DNA of 64,000 nt from Lachnospira multipara ATCC 19207 (GTDB lineage Bacteria > Bacillota > Clostridia > Lachnospirales > Lachnospiraceae). Every line of letters begins with the position of its first letter. Positions within the stretch are counted from its first letter, which is position 1. Under the pieces are notes generated by a model. That model made no database searches. It was not told where the DNA came from and worked only from the letters and a program-made list of their open reading frames with translations. The position numbers were made by a program, and so were the translations under genes. This document shows, piece by piece, positions 7,930 through 16,175 of this stretch. Where the stretch lies: assembly GCF_000424105.1 (NCBI RefSeq), contig NZ_AUJG01000001.1, positions 1 to 64,000 of the forward strand, written 5' to 3'.

Positions 7930-8769
7930 ATGAACCAAAAGAAGATAAGAAACAAAAGTAATAACAATAACAATTCTTGTACTTTTAACAAGCAGTACTA
8001 TGAGGATATTAAGCTTGTCAGGCAAGGACAAAGTCTCGCATATATTTTGGCAGCTCTTGGGGTACTTGCCTATGTTGCATTTTTTATATTTGGCATTATT
8101 TCAAAGAAATTCGACTTTAATGTCACCACAAATCAAAAGATTTTCGTACTGTCTGCTATAAACATTATGATTATTACAGTAGATGTTATTTTTATTTTTA
8201 TATACAGAGGTAAAGTTTATTCAAAAGAATCCACAGCAAAAAAAGGTAAAAAAGAGGTCGAAGAAAGAAAAGACCGTGTAAATTGTGACATTTTTCTATT
8301 AGAATTATCATTATCATTGATATTGATTTTTAATGTATTAAGGAAATACAACTTTTCTAATGAATTAAGATGGGGGATTGTGATAATTGTCATAGCTATT
8401 ATAATGTTTATCTTTTTACATTTGGTAAAGTTGATTGAAACTAAGAAATTTGGGGTAAATTTCCCAACCTTTATAATTACGGTTTTGGTTTCTATAATTC
8501 TTACTTTCTCTTTGGTTAATATAACAGCTAGTTATTCTTATGAAAATGTAAAAGTAATAGATACTAATACTTATATATCAGGAACTAAAACTCGAACTAG
8601 AGTTTATAAAATCGAGTTTGAATATAGTGACGGAAAAACAGAGAAAATAGGCACTACAAAACAACTATATGAAAAAGCAAACTATCTAAGTTATGGCTTT
8701 TACTTAGAAGATGTAACTGGAATTTTTGGCTTGAAGATGCATAAATTGTGTTATAAGCCTCTTTTTTAA
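7930..8769 (+). CDS. Hypothetical multi-pass membrane protein
   Basis: A 279-residue protein with a basic, Asn-rich N-terminus and about six hydrophobic segments (approximately 37-57, 74-95, 120-138, 147-165, 180-200). It ends in a soluble domain of about 75 residues that begins YENVKVIDTNTYISGTKTRTRVYKIEFEYSDGKTEKIGT and looks like beta strands. I do not recognise a family. It follows a remnant of the small membrane peptide, while the next gene follows an intact copy, so two membrane-protein genes each sit behind the same short leader frame. Confidence 0.6.
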   Translation: MNQKKIRNKSNNNNNSCTFNKQYYEDIKLVRQGQSLAYILAALGVLAYVAFFIFGIISKKFDFNVTTNQKIFVLSAINIMIITVDVIFIFIYRGKVYSKESTAKKGKKEVEERKDRVNCDIFLLELSLSLILIFNVLRKYNFSNELRWGIVIIVIAIIMFIFLHLVKLIETKKFGVNFPTFIITVLVSIILTFSLVNITASYSYENVKVIDTNTYISGTKTRTRVYKIEFEYSDGKTEKIGTTKQLYEKANYLSYGFYLEDVTGIFGLKMHKLCYKPLF

Positions 8770-8823
8770 ATAAAGCCTGCATATTATATTATTCTAGTTA
8801 GTGATTTGGCGAAAGGAGATAGG

Positions 8824-8910
8824 CATGAAATTATTAAAGAAGATAGTTATAACTTTAGTGGCAGTGATTGCGCTATTTTATTTACTTGTGTTGATCACAG
8901 CTTGGATATA
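8824..8910 (+). CDS. 28-residue single-span membrane peptide
   Basis: ATG 8824 follows a strong ribosome site (AAAGGAGA, 8812-8819). The product begins MKLLKKIVITL and is a basic start followed by one hydrophobic helix ending in ITAWI. It has the form of a small membrane protein or a type-I toxin-like peptide, but no antitoxin RNA is evident. A degenerate second copy lies at 7864-7914. It lies 55 bp before the DUF4230-type gene and is probably co-transcribed with it. Confidence 0.5.
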
Positions 8911-8965
8911 GAAGAGGATTTCAATTATCCGTTTGAAAAAAAGAGACTTACTAGGAGGCGGCTAG

Positions 8966-9748
8966 ATGTTTAAAAGGAAAAATACTGATACGAGTTCTGA
9001 AATAAAAAAGAATAAAGACATGCTATCTAATGAAACTAAAAAGAACGAGGCTGGTGTATCGGTTGAAACTAATAAAAAAGATGCTATTAAAATTAATATA
9101 AAAAATAAGAACACGGGAATTTTAACAAGAATAATCTGCTTTGGGCTTGGATGTCTTGTGACTTTTATAGTTATGATTTCTGTTGGCTTTAAGATGGTGA
9201 AATCAGAGACGGTTTCAACAACTAGTGATGATGGCTTAAGTCTTCCAGGGGAAACACAAGTAAGAGAGGTAACTGTGGAAGAAGTAAAGGTAAAGCTTGA
9301 GGAAATCGGCGAGCTTAGTACTTACCAAGGAACTTATTCAATTACTTATGGAAAAAAAGAGACAAGAGAATTGTTGGAAAAATTCACAATTCCATTTACC
9401 AGCAACAACATAACAATAGAGTGTGAAGGCGTTGTAAAGGTAGGTTACGATCTTGATTCTATAAATGTAGAGGTGGCAGAAGCTGATAAAAAGATATTCA
9501 TCTCTATTCCAGAAGCCAAGGTTAACGATAACTACGTGATTTGGGACACAATGAATTGTAGCGAAGAGAACAACATTCTAAATCCTATCGAGTTTTCTCA
9601 GTATCAGGAGTTGATATCTGAAATTGAAGAAAAAGGACTTGAAGAAGTTGAAAACGATGGAATCTATACAAAAGCAGAGGACAATCTAAAGCTTTTGATT
9701 GAGAAGTTTTTAGGGGACTTTGAAGAGTATGAGATAGTGTTTATGTAG
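8966..9748 (+). CDS. Membrane-anchored DUF4230 domain protein
   Basis: A 260-residue protein: a charged, Lys-rich N-terminus (1-50), one membrane segment at about 53-75, then an external domain. The domain has the DUF4230 pattern: ELSTYQGTYSI, a basic segment, KFTIPFTSNNITIECEGVVKVGYDLDSINVEV, then IFISIPEAKV and a NPIEFSQYQ stretch. The function of DUF4230 proteins is unknown; many are single-span surface proteins of Clostridia. A ribosome site (AGGAGGCGG) precedes ATG 8966. The upstream small membrane peptide is probably in the same transcript. Confidence 0.7.
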   Translation: MFKRKNTDTSSEIKKNKDMLSNETKKNEAGVSVETNKKDAIKINIKNKNTGILTRIICFGLGCLVTFIVMISVGFKMVKSETVSTTSDDGLSLPGETQVREVTVEEVKVKLEEIGELSTYQGTYSITYGKKETRELLEKFTIPFTSNNITIECEGVVKVGYDLDSINVEVAEADKKIFISIPEAKVNDNYVIWDTMNCSEENNILNPIEFSQYQELISEIEEKGLEEVENDGIYTKAEDNLKLLIEKFLGDFEEYEIVFM

Positions 9749-10212
9749 TGGGCTTGTAAAGCGGTTAAAAGTGTTATAAGGACCGGAGGGTTTGTGAAAC
9801 ACGCCGGAATTCGGGCTTTTGTGCCTGTGAGGGAGTTTATCTCTTAATTTAAGCACAAGAAATTTCTGGGACGATGTCGCATTTTCAAAAGTTAGTGCCT
9901 AAATAAATTGAAAAGTAATAACTCAGGCACAAGAGAAAAATTAGAAATCAAAATTTTTTTTCAAGTCTTAAAGCTAGAGAAATCCTACGTTTATTAGTAT
10001 GATTAATTTACTTTAAGCAAAGTTTTTCGTGACAAATGAAAAAAAGCATGTTACACTATCCAAGAAATTTTTACAAAAGAAGAAACCATGGTTAGGTAAA
10101 TTTTTTACAAAAGAGAAAAAAGATATTAGACAAAAGAAAACCAATACAAACAAAGGCAAAATTCATTGCTAATTAATCCCATCACTAAAGAAACTAAATA
10201 AGGAGATTCACT
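9749..10212. other. 464-bp intergenic region with short dispersed repeats
   Basis: No coding frame of note. It contains two blocks of the form GTGCCT...GCACAAGA (9830-9870 and 9895-9945); related text occurs at 11070-11115 and near 54850. Two direct repeats of AAATTTTTACAAAAGA(A)GAAA lie at about 10065 and 10098 in the leader of the next gene. Confidence 0.4.
10029..10057 (+). promoter_or_regulatory. Candidate sigma-A promoter for the gene at 10213
   Basis: GTGACA (10029-10034), a 17-bp spacer, and TACACT (10052-10057) preceded by TGT, an extended -10. The predicted leader is about 150 nt and contains the AAATTTTTACAAAAGA repeats. Confidence 0.55.
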
Positions 10213-11001
10213 ATGGATGAATTACTAATGATGCTAGAGGCTAGATTAGCAAACTTAAACTGCGCATTAAGGTTGGCAAAGAAAGATCAAGATTTTCCCG
10301 AGGGTTCACTCAGAGTTTCAACAAGTAACAAAAGAGTTAGATATTATTGGATGAATCAAAAGGCCTCCGATTTAGGTGAGTACATCAAGAAAGATAACCA
10401 CCAATTTGCTAGAGAACTAGCCCAGAAAAGTTACAATAGAAAATTTATAAAAATGGCAGAATCTGAAATCCTTTATCTACAAAGTGTAATCACACATTTA
10501 TCAAAAAACAATTCTGATATGTCCTATGACAAATTATCGCTTACTAGAAAAAATCTAGTAAATCCCTACATTTTACCAGACAATATTTATGCTAAAAACT
10601 GGCAGGAAGAAAGTTATAAAACAAGTAATTACTTGCCGGAATGCAAGGTTTATTCAACAAAAAGAGGAGAAATGGTACGTTCTAAATCCGAAGCAATCAT
10701 TGCTGATATTCTTTATGAATTGAAAATTCCATACAAGTACGAAAAGGCTTTAGTCCTTAAAAACGGAACGATCAAATTTCCAGATTTCACTGTGTTAAAT
10801 AAAAAGACAATACAAGAAGTTTACATTGAGCATTTTGGCTTGTTAGACGATGAGCTGTATTTAAGCAGCAATCTTTTAAAGCTTGATGAGTACAGAAACA
10901 ATGGAATTTATCTAGGTAAGAATTTGCTATTCACCTACGAAACAGAGGATAGCCCGCTAGATATAAAAGGGATAAGAAAGATGTTCAGGGAATTACTATA
11001 G
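10213..11001 (+). CDS. Conserved hypothetical protein with PD-(D/E)XK nuclease-like motif
   Basis: A 262-residue protein. The N-terminal half is helical and charged. The C-terminal half (about 150-262) has the order of elements seen in the PD-(D/E)XK fold: MVRSKSEAIIADIL (conserved Glu in the first helix), PYKYEKALVLKNGTIKFPDFTVL (the PD strand), then VYIEHFGLLDDELYL (E-x-F, in place of the usual E-x-K) and a helix with KLDEYRNNGIYLG. Genes of this type are familiar to me as uncharacterised proteins in Clostridia. DNA repair, restriction or toxin activity are all possible; no partner methylase or helicase is next to it. It stands alone between a promoter at 10029 and a terminator at 11061. 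Confidence 0.6.
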   Translation: MDELLMMLEARLANLNCALRLAKKDQDFPEGSLRVSTSNKRVRYYWMNQKASDLGEYIKKDNHQFARELAQKSYNRKFIKMAESEILYLQSVITHLSKNNSDMSYDKLSLTRKNLVNPYILPDNIYAKNWQEESYKTSNYLPECKVYSTKRGEMVRSKSEAIIADILYELKIPYKYEKALVLKNGTIKFPDFTVLNKKTIQEVYIEHFGLLDDELYLSSNLLKLDEYRNNGIYLGKNLLFTYETEDSPLDIKGIRKMFRELL

Positions 11002-11060
11002 TCTATAGGGATTAGTTGGAATGAAGAAGAAACAAAAGAGAAATAGTTAAAAAATAGTAG

Positions 11061-11121
11061 GAAAAAGCTTCCTGTGTGCCTGTAATGATGTGTATTCTAA
11101 ATCTAGGGCACACGCTTTTTC
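11061..11121 (+). terminator. Intrinsic terminator after the PD-(D/E)XK-like gene
   Basis: GAAAAAGC (11061-11068) pairs with GCTTTTTC (11114-11121), and GTGTGCC (11074-11080) pairs with GGCACAC (11107-11113), giving a two-part stem with a T-rich 3' arm. Confidence 0.75.
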
Positions 11122-11272
11122 TTATCTTTTAGGAAAATAATAAGGATTTGTGGCTAGAAGAAGAGATTAAGAACAGAATAGTCACAAGAAATTAAATAGT
11201 ACTTTACGGGAATTAGTAATCCTGTGCCTTTATCGATAGATTTTAAAGCAAGCGGACACAAACCCCAGAAAT

Positions 11273-11313
11273 TTTACATAGATTTTACACAGACCACCCC
11301 TTTAAGTTTACAG
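11273..11313 (+). promoter_or_regulatory. Candidate PHO box upstream of the Na/Pi cotransporter
   Basis: TTTACA occurs at 11273-11278 and 11284-11289, exactly 11 bp apart, and again at 11308-11313. PhoP/PhoB of Firmicutes bind TTTACA- or TTAACA-like hexamers repeated every 11 bp. The downstream gene is a phosphate transporter, so phosphate control is likely. The rest of the 357-bp gap (11002-11358) holds a terminator and nothing else that I recognise. Confidence 0.6.
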
Positions 11314-11358
11314 AAGCCCTATACAATCAAACTGTAAAAAGAAAAAGAGGTAGATTTT

Positions 11359-13149
11359 ATGGATATTTTTGGAGTATTAACTATGATTGGTGGCCTCGCT
11401 CTTTTCCTTTACGGAATGAACACCATGGGCGATGGACTTGTAATGCTTTCAGGTGGAAAGCTTGAGAAGATTTTAGAGAAGTTAACAAAGAAGAGAATTA
11501 TGGCACTTTTACTTGGTGCCTTTGTAACAGCAGTAATACAGTCATCTTCAGCAACAACAGTTATGGTAGTTGGTTTTGTAAATTCAGGAATTATGAAATT
11601 AACTCAAGCTGTTGGTATAATCATGGGTGCCAATATTGGTACAACAATTACATCATGGATTTTGTCCTTAACAGGAATTAGCGGTGGTAATGTATTTGTT
11701 AATCTACTAAAGCCAAGTTCCTTCTCACCAATACTTGCAGCAATCGGTATTGTATGTATTATGACAAGTAAGAATGGTGAAAAAAAGAAGATAGTTGGTA
11801 ACATTTTACTTGGATTTGCAATATTAATGTTTGGTATGGAAACAATGAGTGGAGCGGTTGAGCCACTTAAGGATAATAAAGCCTTTACAGGAATGTTAAC
11901 AGCATTTTCAAACCCATTACTTGGTATGGCAGCAGGTGCAGTACTTACCGCAGTAATTCAGAGTTCTTCTGCATCAGTAGGTATTTTGCAGGCCCTTTGT
12001 ATGAGTGGGGCCATAACTTATGGAACAGCGATTCCAATTATTATGGGACAGAATAGTGGTACTTGTGTAACAGCGTTGATTTCTGCAATTGGAGCAAGTA
12101 AGAATGCTAAGAGAGCAGCTTTCATTCATCTTTACTTTAACTTAATAGGAACAATTATTTTTATGATCGGCTTCTATTCAATTAATAGTGTGATGCATTT
12201 TACATTCCTAACAGATTCTGCGGGAGCAGCCGGAATTGCTGTAATTCATAGTTTATTTAATATAGGTTGTGCAATTATCTTATTCCCATTTGCTAATCAG
12301 TTAGTAAAACTTGCAACCTTTACAGTTAGAAATCATAAGGATAATGAAAATGATCTAGTTAGACCGGCAGAGCTTGCAGCCCTTGATGAGCGTTTTCTAG
12401 ATACACCATCTTACGCCATCCGTCTTTGTAAGAAGGCAGTGGTGAAAATGTCTGAGCACACTAACGAGGCCATTTTACTAGCTCTCGACCTTCAGGCTAA
12501 ATACTCTGACGAGAAGGTGGAAGAAGTCATAAAGTTAGAGCAGTTGGTGGATGAGTACGAGGATAAGATTGGAACTTATCTTGTGAAGTTGGCAAGCAAG
12601 GATTTGGGCAAGGACGATAGCCACGAAATGTCGATTTTGCTACATTCCATCAGCGATTTTGAGAGAATGTCAGATCATGCAATTAATATTGCAGAATCCT
12701 TTAAAAAGAAGAATGATGAAAATATTGATTTTTCATTTCAGGCAATAGAGGAGTTAAAGTTCTTAGGAGTTGCGGTTAAGAATATAATGAAACTTACACT
12801 TAATACTTTCTCCTCAAGAGATACTAAGATTGCGGTAAATGTTGAGCCTCTTGAAGAGGTAATTGATGACCTTGTAATGGAGATGAAACAAAGACATATT
12901 GATAGATTAAAACAAGGTGAATGCTCAATGGAAGCAGGTATTTTGCTTGAAGATATCTTGACTAATTATGAAAGAGTTTCAGATCATTGCTCAAATATTG
13001 CAGCTGCTCTAATTGAAATTGAGTCTGATGAGCTTGATATGCATGAATATGTGGACGTTAAGGTAAAGGGTAGCGACCCATATTTTAGAAAAGAATACAT
13101 TAGACTTAAGCAAATCTACATGTTACCTGAATTAGACGAGGTTAGCTAA
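11359..13149 (+). CDS. Na/Pi cotransporter family protein with C-terminal PhoU-like domain
   Basis: A 596-residue protein. The N-terminal half has two inverted PNaS repeats, each with a QSSSA motif: AVIQSSSATTVMVVGFVNSG near residue 60 and AVIQSSSASVGILQALCMSG near residue 200. These form the transport core. The C-terminal half (about 340-570) is helical and has the PhoU pattern (SDFERMSDHAINIAE, LTNYERVSDHCSNIA). The family moves phosphate with sodium; the PhoU domain may gate or signal. The candidate PHO box just upstream fits phosphate-starvation induction. There is an AGAGG ribosome site before ATG 11359. Confidence 0.92.
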   Translation: MDIFGVLTMIGGLALFLYGMNTMGDGLVMLSGGKLEKILEKLTKKRIMALLLGAFVTAVIQSSSATTVMVVGFVNSGIMKLTQAVGIIMGANIGTTITSWILSLTGISGGNVFVNLLKPSSFSPILAAIGIVCIMTSKNGEKKKIVGNILLGFAILMFGMETMSGAVEPLKDNKAFTGMLTAFSNPLLGMAAGAVLTAVIQSSSASVGILQALCMSGAITYGTAIPIIMGQNSGTCVTALISAIGASKNAKRAAFIHLYFNLIGTIIFMIGFYSINSVMHFTFLTDSAGAAGIAVIHSLFNIGCAIILFPFANQLVKLATFTVRNHKDNENDLVRPAELAALDERFLDTPSYAIRLCKKAVVKMSEHTNEAILLALDLQAKYSDEKVEEVIKLEQLVDEYEDKIGTYLVKLASKDLGKDDSHEMSILLHSISDFERMSDHAINIAESFKKKNDENIDFSFQAIEELKFLGVAVKNIMKLTLNTFSSRDTKIAVNVEPLEEVIDDLVMEMKQRHIDRLKQGECSMEAGILLEDILTNYERVSDHCSNIAAALIEIESDELDMHEYVDVKVKGSDPYFRKEYIRLKQIYMLPELDEVS

Positions 13150-13207
13150 AATTTATTATAAGTAGATTGCGACACAACTTAAGCTTACAAGTAATTAACC
13201 ATAAAGA

Positions 13208-13265
13208 AAAGTGCTATGGAAAGTGATGGGCAAGGCCTTTATAATCACTATCTATAGCACTTTTT
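13208..13265. terminator. Bidirectional terminator between convergent genes
   Basis: AAAAGTGCTAT (13208-13218) pairs with ATAGCACTTTT, with further internal pairing AAGTGAT/ATCACT. It is A-rich on one side and T-rich on the other, serving the Na/Pi gene and the minus-strand two-component operon. Confidence 0.8.
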
Positions 13266-13304
13266 ACATGTCTTATTTTTACAAGTAAATACAGCAAATC
13301 TTAT

Positions 13305-13985
13305 TTAGATATTCTTTAAATAAAAAATCGCAAGCTGAGTTCTATCTCTTAGGTCCAATTTTTCCAAAATTGTGGAGAGATAATTTCTAACAGTTCCCTC
13401 TGATAAGAAAAGTTTGCCAGCAATTTCCTTGTTTGAATAACCGTCTGCCACTAATTGAATTACAGCAAATTCCTTGTCTGTAATGTCGGCTGCGGCATAG
13501 TCAAAACTAGGGAGGGTGGCAGTTGCTAAATTTGCAGCATCTGAAGCAGAAAGCCCAGCAGCAGAAGTTCCCTGCATTAGCTTTGGCAACTTATTTATAA
13601 TAGTTCCTCCAAAGACGCTTTGACCATTTATGGCAGCAGTGAGGGCAGTGTCTAATGCCTTGTAGTCCTGCTTTAAAAGATAGCCGCGTACCCCAAGTTT
13701 TAAGGCCTCGATAATATATTCGTCATCTGAAAATGTAGTCAAAAATAGGATGGTTGCCTCAGGGTGCTTCTTTAGAATTTCTCTTGCAGCTTCTAATCCA
13801 TTCATGCCCTCCATTCTTATATCCATAAGAACTAGGTCAGGTTTTAATTCTTCATAAAGGTCAATAGCTTCCCTTCCACTATGTCCTTTTCCTACAATTT
13901 TAAATTCTTCCTTGCTTGAAATAATCATTTCAAGTGACATGGTAATAAGTTCGTCATCATCAATTAGTAAAATAGATTTTTGCAT
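13305..13985 (-). CDS. NarL/LuxR-type response regulator
   Basis: A 226-residue response regulator: a receiver domain with the acidic pocket LLIDDDE, the phospho-acceptor in PDLVLMDIRMEGMNG (about residue 55), TTFSDDEYI and GYLLKQDY, then a LuxR-type helix-turn-helix (ITDKEFAVIQLVADGYSNKEIAGKLFLSEGTVRNYLSTILEKL). I chose the ATG at 13985 because GGGAG lies five bases before it; the ATG at 13997 has no ribosome site. It pairs with the histidine kinase just upstream, and probably controls the ABC-2 exporter genes of the same operon. Confidence 0.92.
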   Translation of the reverse strand: MQKSILLIDDDELITMSLEMIISSKEEFKIVGKGHSGREAIDLYEELKPDLVLMDIRMEGMNGLEAAREILKKHPEATILFLTTFSDDEYIIEALKLGVRGYLLKQDYKALDTALTAAINGQSVFGGTIINKLPKLMQGTSAAGLSASDAANLATATLPSFDYAAADITDKEFAVIQLVADGYSNKEIAGKLFLSEGTVRNYLSTILEKLDLRDRTQLAIFYLKNI

Positions 13986-14002
13986 TTTTTCTCCCATCGT
14001 TA

Positions 14003-14998
14003 TTAGAAATTCAACCTGGCAAAGATTGTAAAGCCATCATTACAGTAAAAGTAAGCATCACCGTTGCAGGCGTTAGCTCTCTGTCTTATATTTTCAAGTC
14101 CGATTCCTTCAAAAATTCCAGACTGAATCATCTTTTTAATATCAGAATTTAGTTCTCCGTTGTCAGAAATTGTAAGGGTACAAAAGTTTCTGTTTTGGTG
14201 CAAAATAATTGAAACCTTGTCACCCTTGCTGTGTTTAATTATATTTGTAACTCCTTCTTTTAGGATTCCAATAAGACTAAACTTAACTTCCTTTGGTAAA
14301 TTATTTTCAAAATCCAACTCTGTAGAAACCTGAAAATTAGTGAGTTCCTTTATAATGTCGTCAAAATTTTTTGCAAGATCAATAGAGTCATCTCTAAGGT
14401 CATGGACAGAATTTCGCATTTTCTCCATGGATTCATCTAAAGTGTTTGATAGCATCTCTAGCTGGGGCATTATATTTTCATCAGAATTCATAGTCTTAAT
14501 GGCGCCTAACAGTAGAATGGCGCGACTAAGCATGTGGCCTACATTATCGTGGATTTCTCTAGCAATTCGGTTACGCTCGTTTAGGGTAGCAAGGTGAATT
14601 TGCTGGTCCTGTTCAAGCACTAAATGCTTATTTTTATTTTTAAGTAAACTCTCGATTTCCACACTATCATCACGAGTTTTGTAGAGCTTTTGTTTATAAG
14701 TTATGACTTCTTCGTAAAGAATTGTGGAAACATAGGTAAAAACTAAAGACAATAAGAGGAAGGCCAAGTATATAGGAAAATTTGTCGGCTTCCTTATAAT
14801 TAGAAAAATTAGGCAAACTACGAAAGGCACAAAGATAAGTGCATCTGCTAGTTTCCTTTTTGGAATTAAGATAGTGATTTCTAAGAATAAAAATGTGCAA
14901 ATTGACACTACGACTGAACTTGTCGTAATGTCATTTGCATTTAATAAAATTATCAGCGAAATTGCTGCAATTAGTCTAATAAAAACATCAGTAAGCAT
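14003..14998 (-). CDS. NarL-family sensor histidine kinase
   Basis: A 331-residue kinase. About four membrane segments fill residues 1-100, with little external sequence, so it probably senses a signal in the membrane or through the transporter. A short coiled linker leads to the HisKA_3 motif ERNRIAREIHDNVGHMLSRA (His about 150). The ATPase domain has EGVTNIIKHSKG (N box), ISDNG and GIGLENIRQRA. An AGGGAG ribosome site lies before ATG. It overlaps the upstream permease gene by 11 bp, so expression is coupled. This design (DesK/YvfT-like kinase plus ABC-2 transporter) often responds to membrane stress or antibiotics. Confidence 0.9.
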   Translation of the reverse strand: MLTDVFIRLIAAISLIILLNANDITTSSVVVSICTFLFLEITILIPKRKLADALIFVPFVVCLIFLIIRKPTNFPIYLAFLLLSLVFTYVSTILYEEVITYKQKLYKTRDDSVEIESLLKNKNKHLVLEQDQQIHLATLNERNRIAREIHDNVGHMLSRAILLLGAIKTMNSDENIMPQLEMLSNTLDESMEKMRNSVHDLRDDSIDLAKNFDDIIKELTNFQVSTELDFENNLPKEVKFSLIGILKEGVTNIIKHSKGDKVSIILHQNRNFCTLTISDNGELNSDIKKMIQSGIFEGIGLENIRQRANACNGDAYFYCNDGFTIFARLNF

Positions 14999-16175
14999 AT
15001 TGCTCCCTCTTTTTGTTAATAATAATTCCTGCTACAAAGAATATTATTGCATAAACTAATTGAATAAGCAAACATTCTATGAAATGGGAACTAAAAACAT
15101 TTGAGACGCTGTGGTGCTCAATATATTTGCAACAATCTACAAACCAGTAAACTGGGAGAAGTTGAGAAAATTTCACAACTGTCGCCGACATAAACTCTGA
15201 TGGAACAAACACTCCACATAGGAAACTCATGGAAAGAACAATCATATTTGAAAGCATGTTTATAAGGTTTGTATTTGAAGTTATTGAACATATAAAGTAA
15301 GCAATTCCAATTCCCAAAAACATTAGGAAAAATTCGTTAATTCCATAGAAGAAAAGCATGTGAAAATCAGGCTGATTTCTTCCAAGAATTGCGGAATAAA
15401 TAAAGAAGCAAGTTGTTAACACAAAGCCAATTAGTAAAACCGCAAGGATAAGCTCTTTGTTACGGCTAGCAAAGGATTTTCCACTGATATTTATTCGGTC
15501 CTTTGAGTCCTTATCTTTTAAAAATCCTAGTACAGAAGCGATGCAAACTGTAAGAATCATAAGACAAGAGTAGGCGCTAAAAATAAATGAGCTTGAAATG
15601 GAAGCACTGTTAGTAGTTGACTTATAGTCGTTGTTTGAGTATATCTTAGTCTCTACAATGTCCGTTTTTTCCACTTGCTCTAGGGAGATGTTAATGGACT
15701 CCTCCTCACTATATCCGCAGTCTAGGTAAGTTTTGATGTCTGATAAAAATGTATTTATTTTCTGACTTATCAAATAACCGCTAGCGGAATTTGCAGAAGC
15801 AAGATACTGGATTGAATCTTCGTAATCTCCGGATAGAAGTAAATTTTTAAAATCCTTAGGTATAACAATTGCATAGTCGTAAATTTCAAAACGAACGTTA
15901 TCATTGATTGCCTGATAGTCAAGTTCTTCGCTAGTTAAATTTAATTTTGTGATTTTCTGACTAGAATCTAGGTAGCTAATTAAAGCTTCACTGATGTCGC
16001 TTTTATCCAAATCTACCACTGCCACGTCAAGGCTTGTATCCTTGTAAATGTCGGCACTAGAGTTAGATGAAACCTTAGCTCTAACAACTGCAAATATGGC
16101 AAATACTAAAAAGTATATGATTATTGTTTGTGAAAAGCTTCTTAGAGATAGAAGCGTAGCCTTAAATACTGTCAT
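14988..16175 (-). CDS. ABC-2 type transporter permease
   Basis: A 395-residue permease: one N-terminal membrane segment (about 12-32), a large external domain (about 35-195, including DVAVVDLDKSDISEALISYL), then five or six C-terminal membrane segments (about 200-385). This is the ABC2_membrane_3 layout of exporters. It overlaps the preceding permease by 14 bp and the kinase by 11 bp, consistent with tight coupling. With the next permease it would form a heterodimeric channel powered by the CcmA-type ATPase at 17307. Confidence 0.85.
   Translation of the reverse strand: MTVFKATLLSLRSFSQTIIIYFLVFAIFAVVRAKVSSNSSADIYKDTSLDVAVVDLDKSDISEALISYLDSSQKITKLNLTSEELDYQAINDNVRFEIYDYAIVIPKDFKNLLLSGDYEDSIQYLASANSASGYLISQKINTFLSDIKTYLDCGYSEEESINISLEQVEKTDIVETKIYSNNDYKSTTNSASISSSFIFSAYSCLMILTVCIASVLGFLKDKDSKDRINISGKSFASRNKELILAVLLIGFVLTTCFFIYSAILGRNQPDFHMLFFYGINEFFLMFLGIGIAYFICSITSNTNLINMLSNMIVLSMSFLCGVFVPSEFMSATVVKFSQLLPVYWFVDCCKYIEHHSVSNVFSSHFIECLLIQLVYAIIFFVAGIIINKKREQYAY

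Noticed and set aside
8824-8910. Type-I toxin-antitoxin system at the small peptide
   Set aside because: The peptide shape fits, but no convergent antisense promoter or complementary RNA was found by eye, so I only call it a small membrane peptide.
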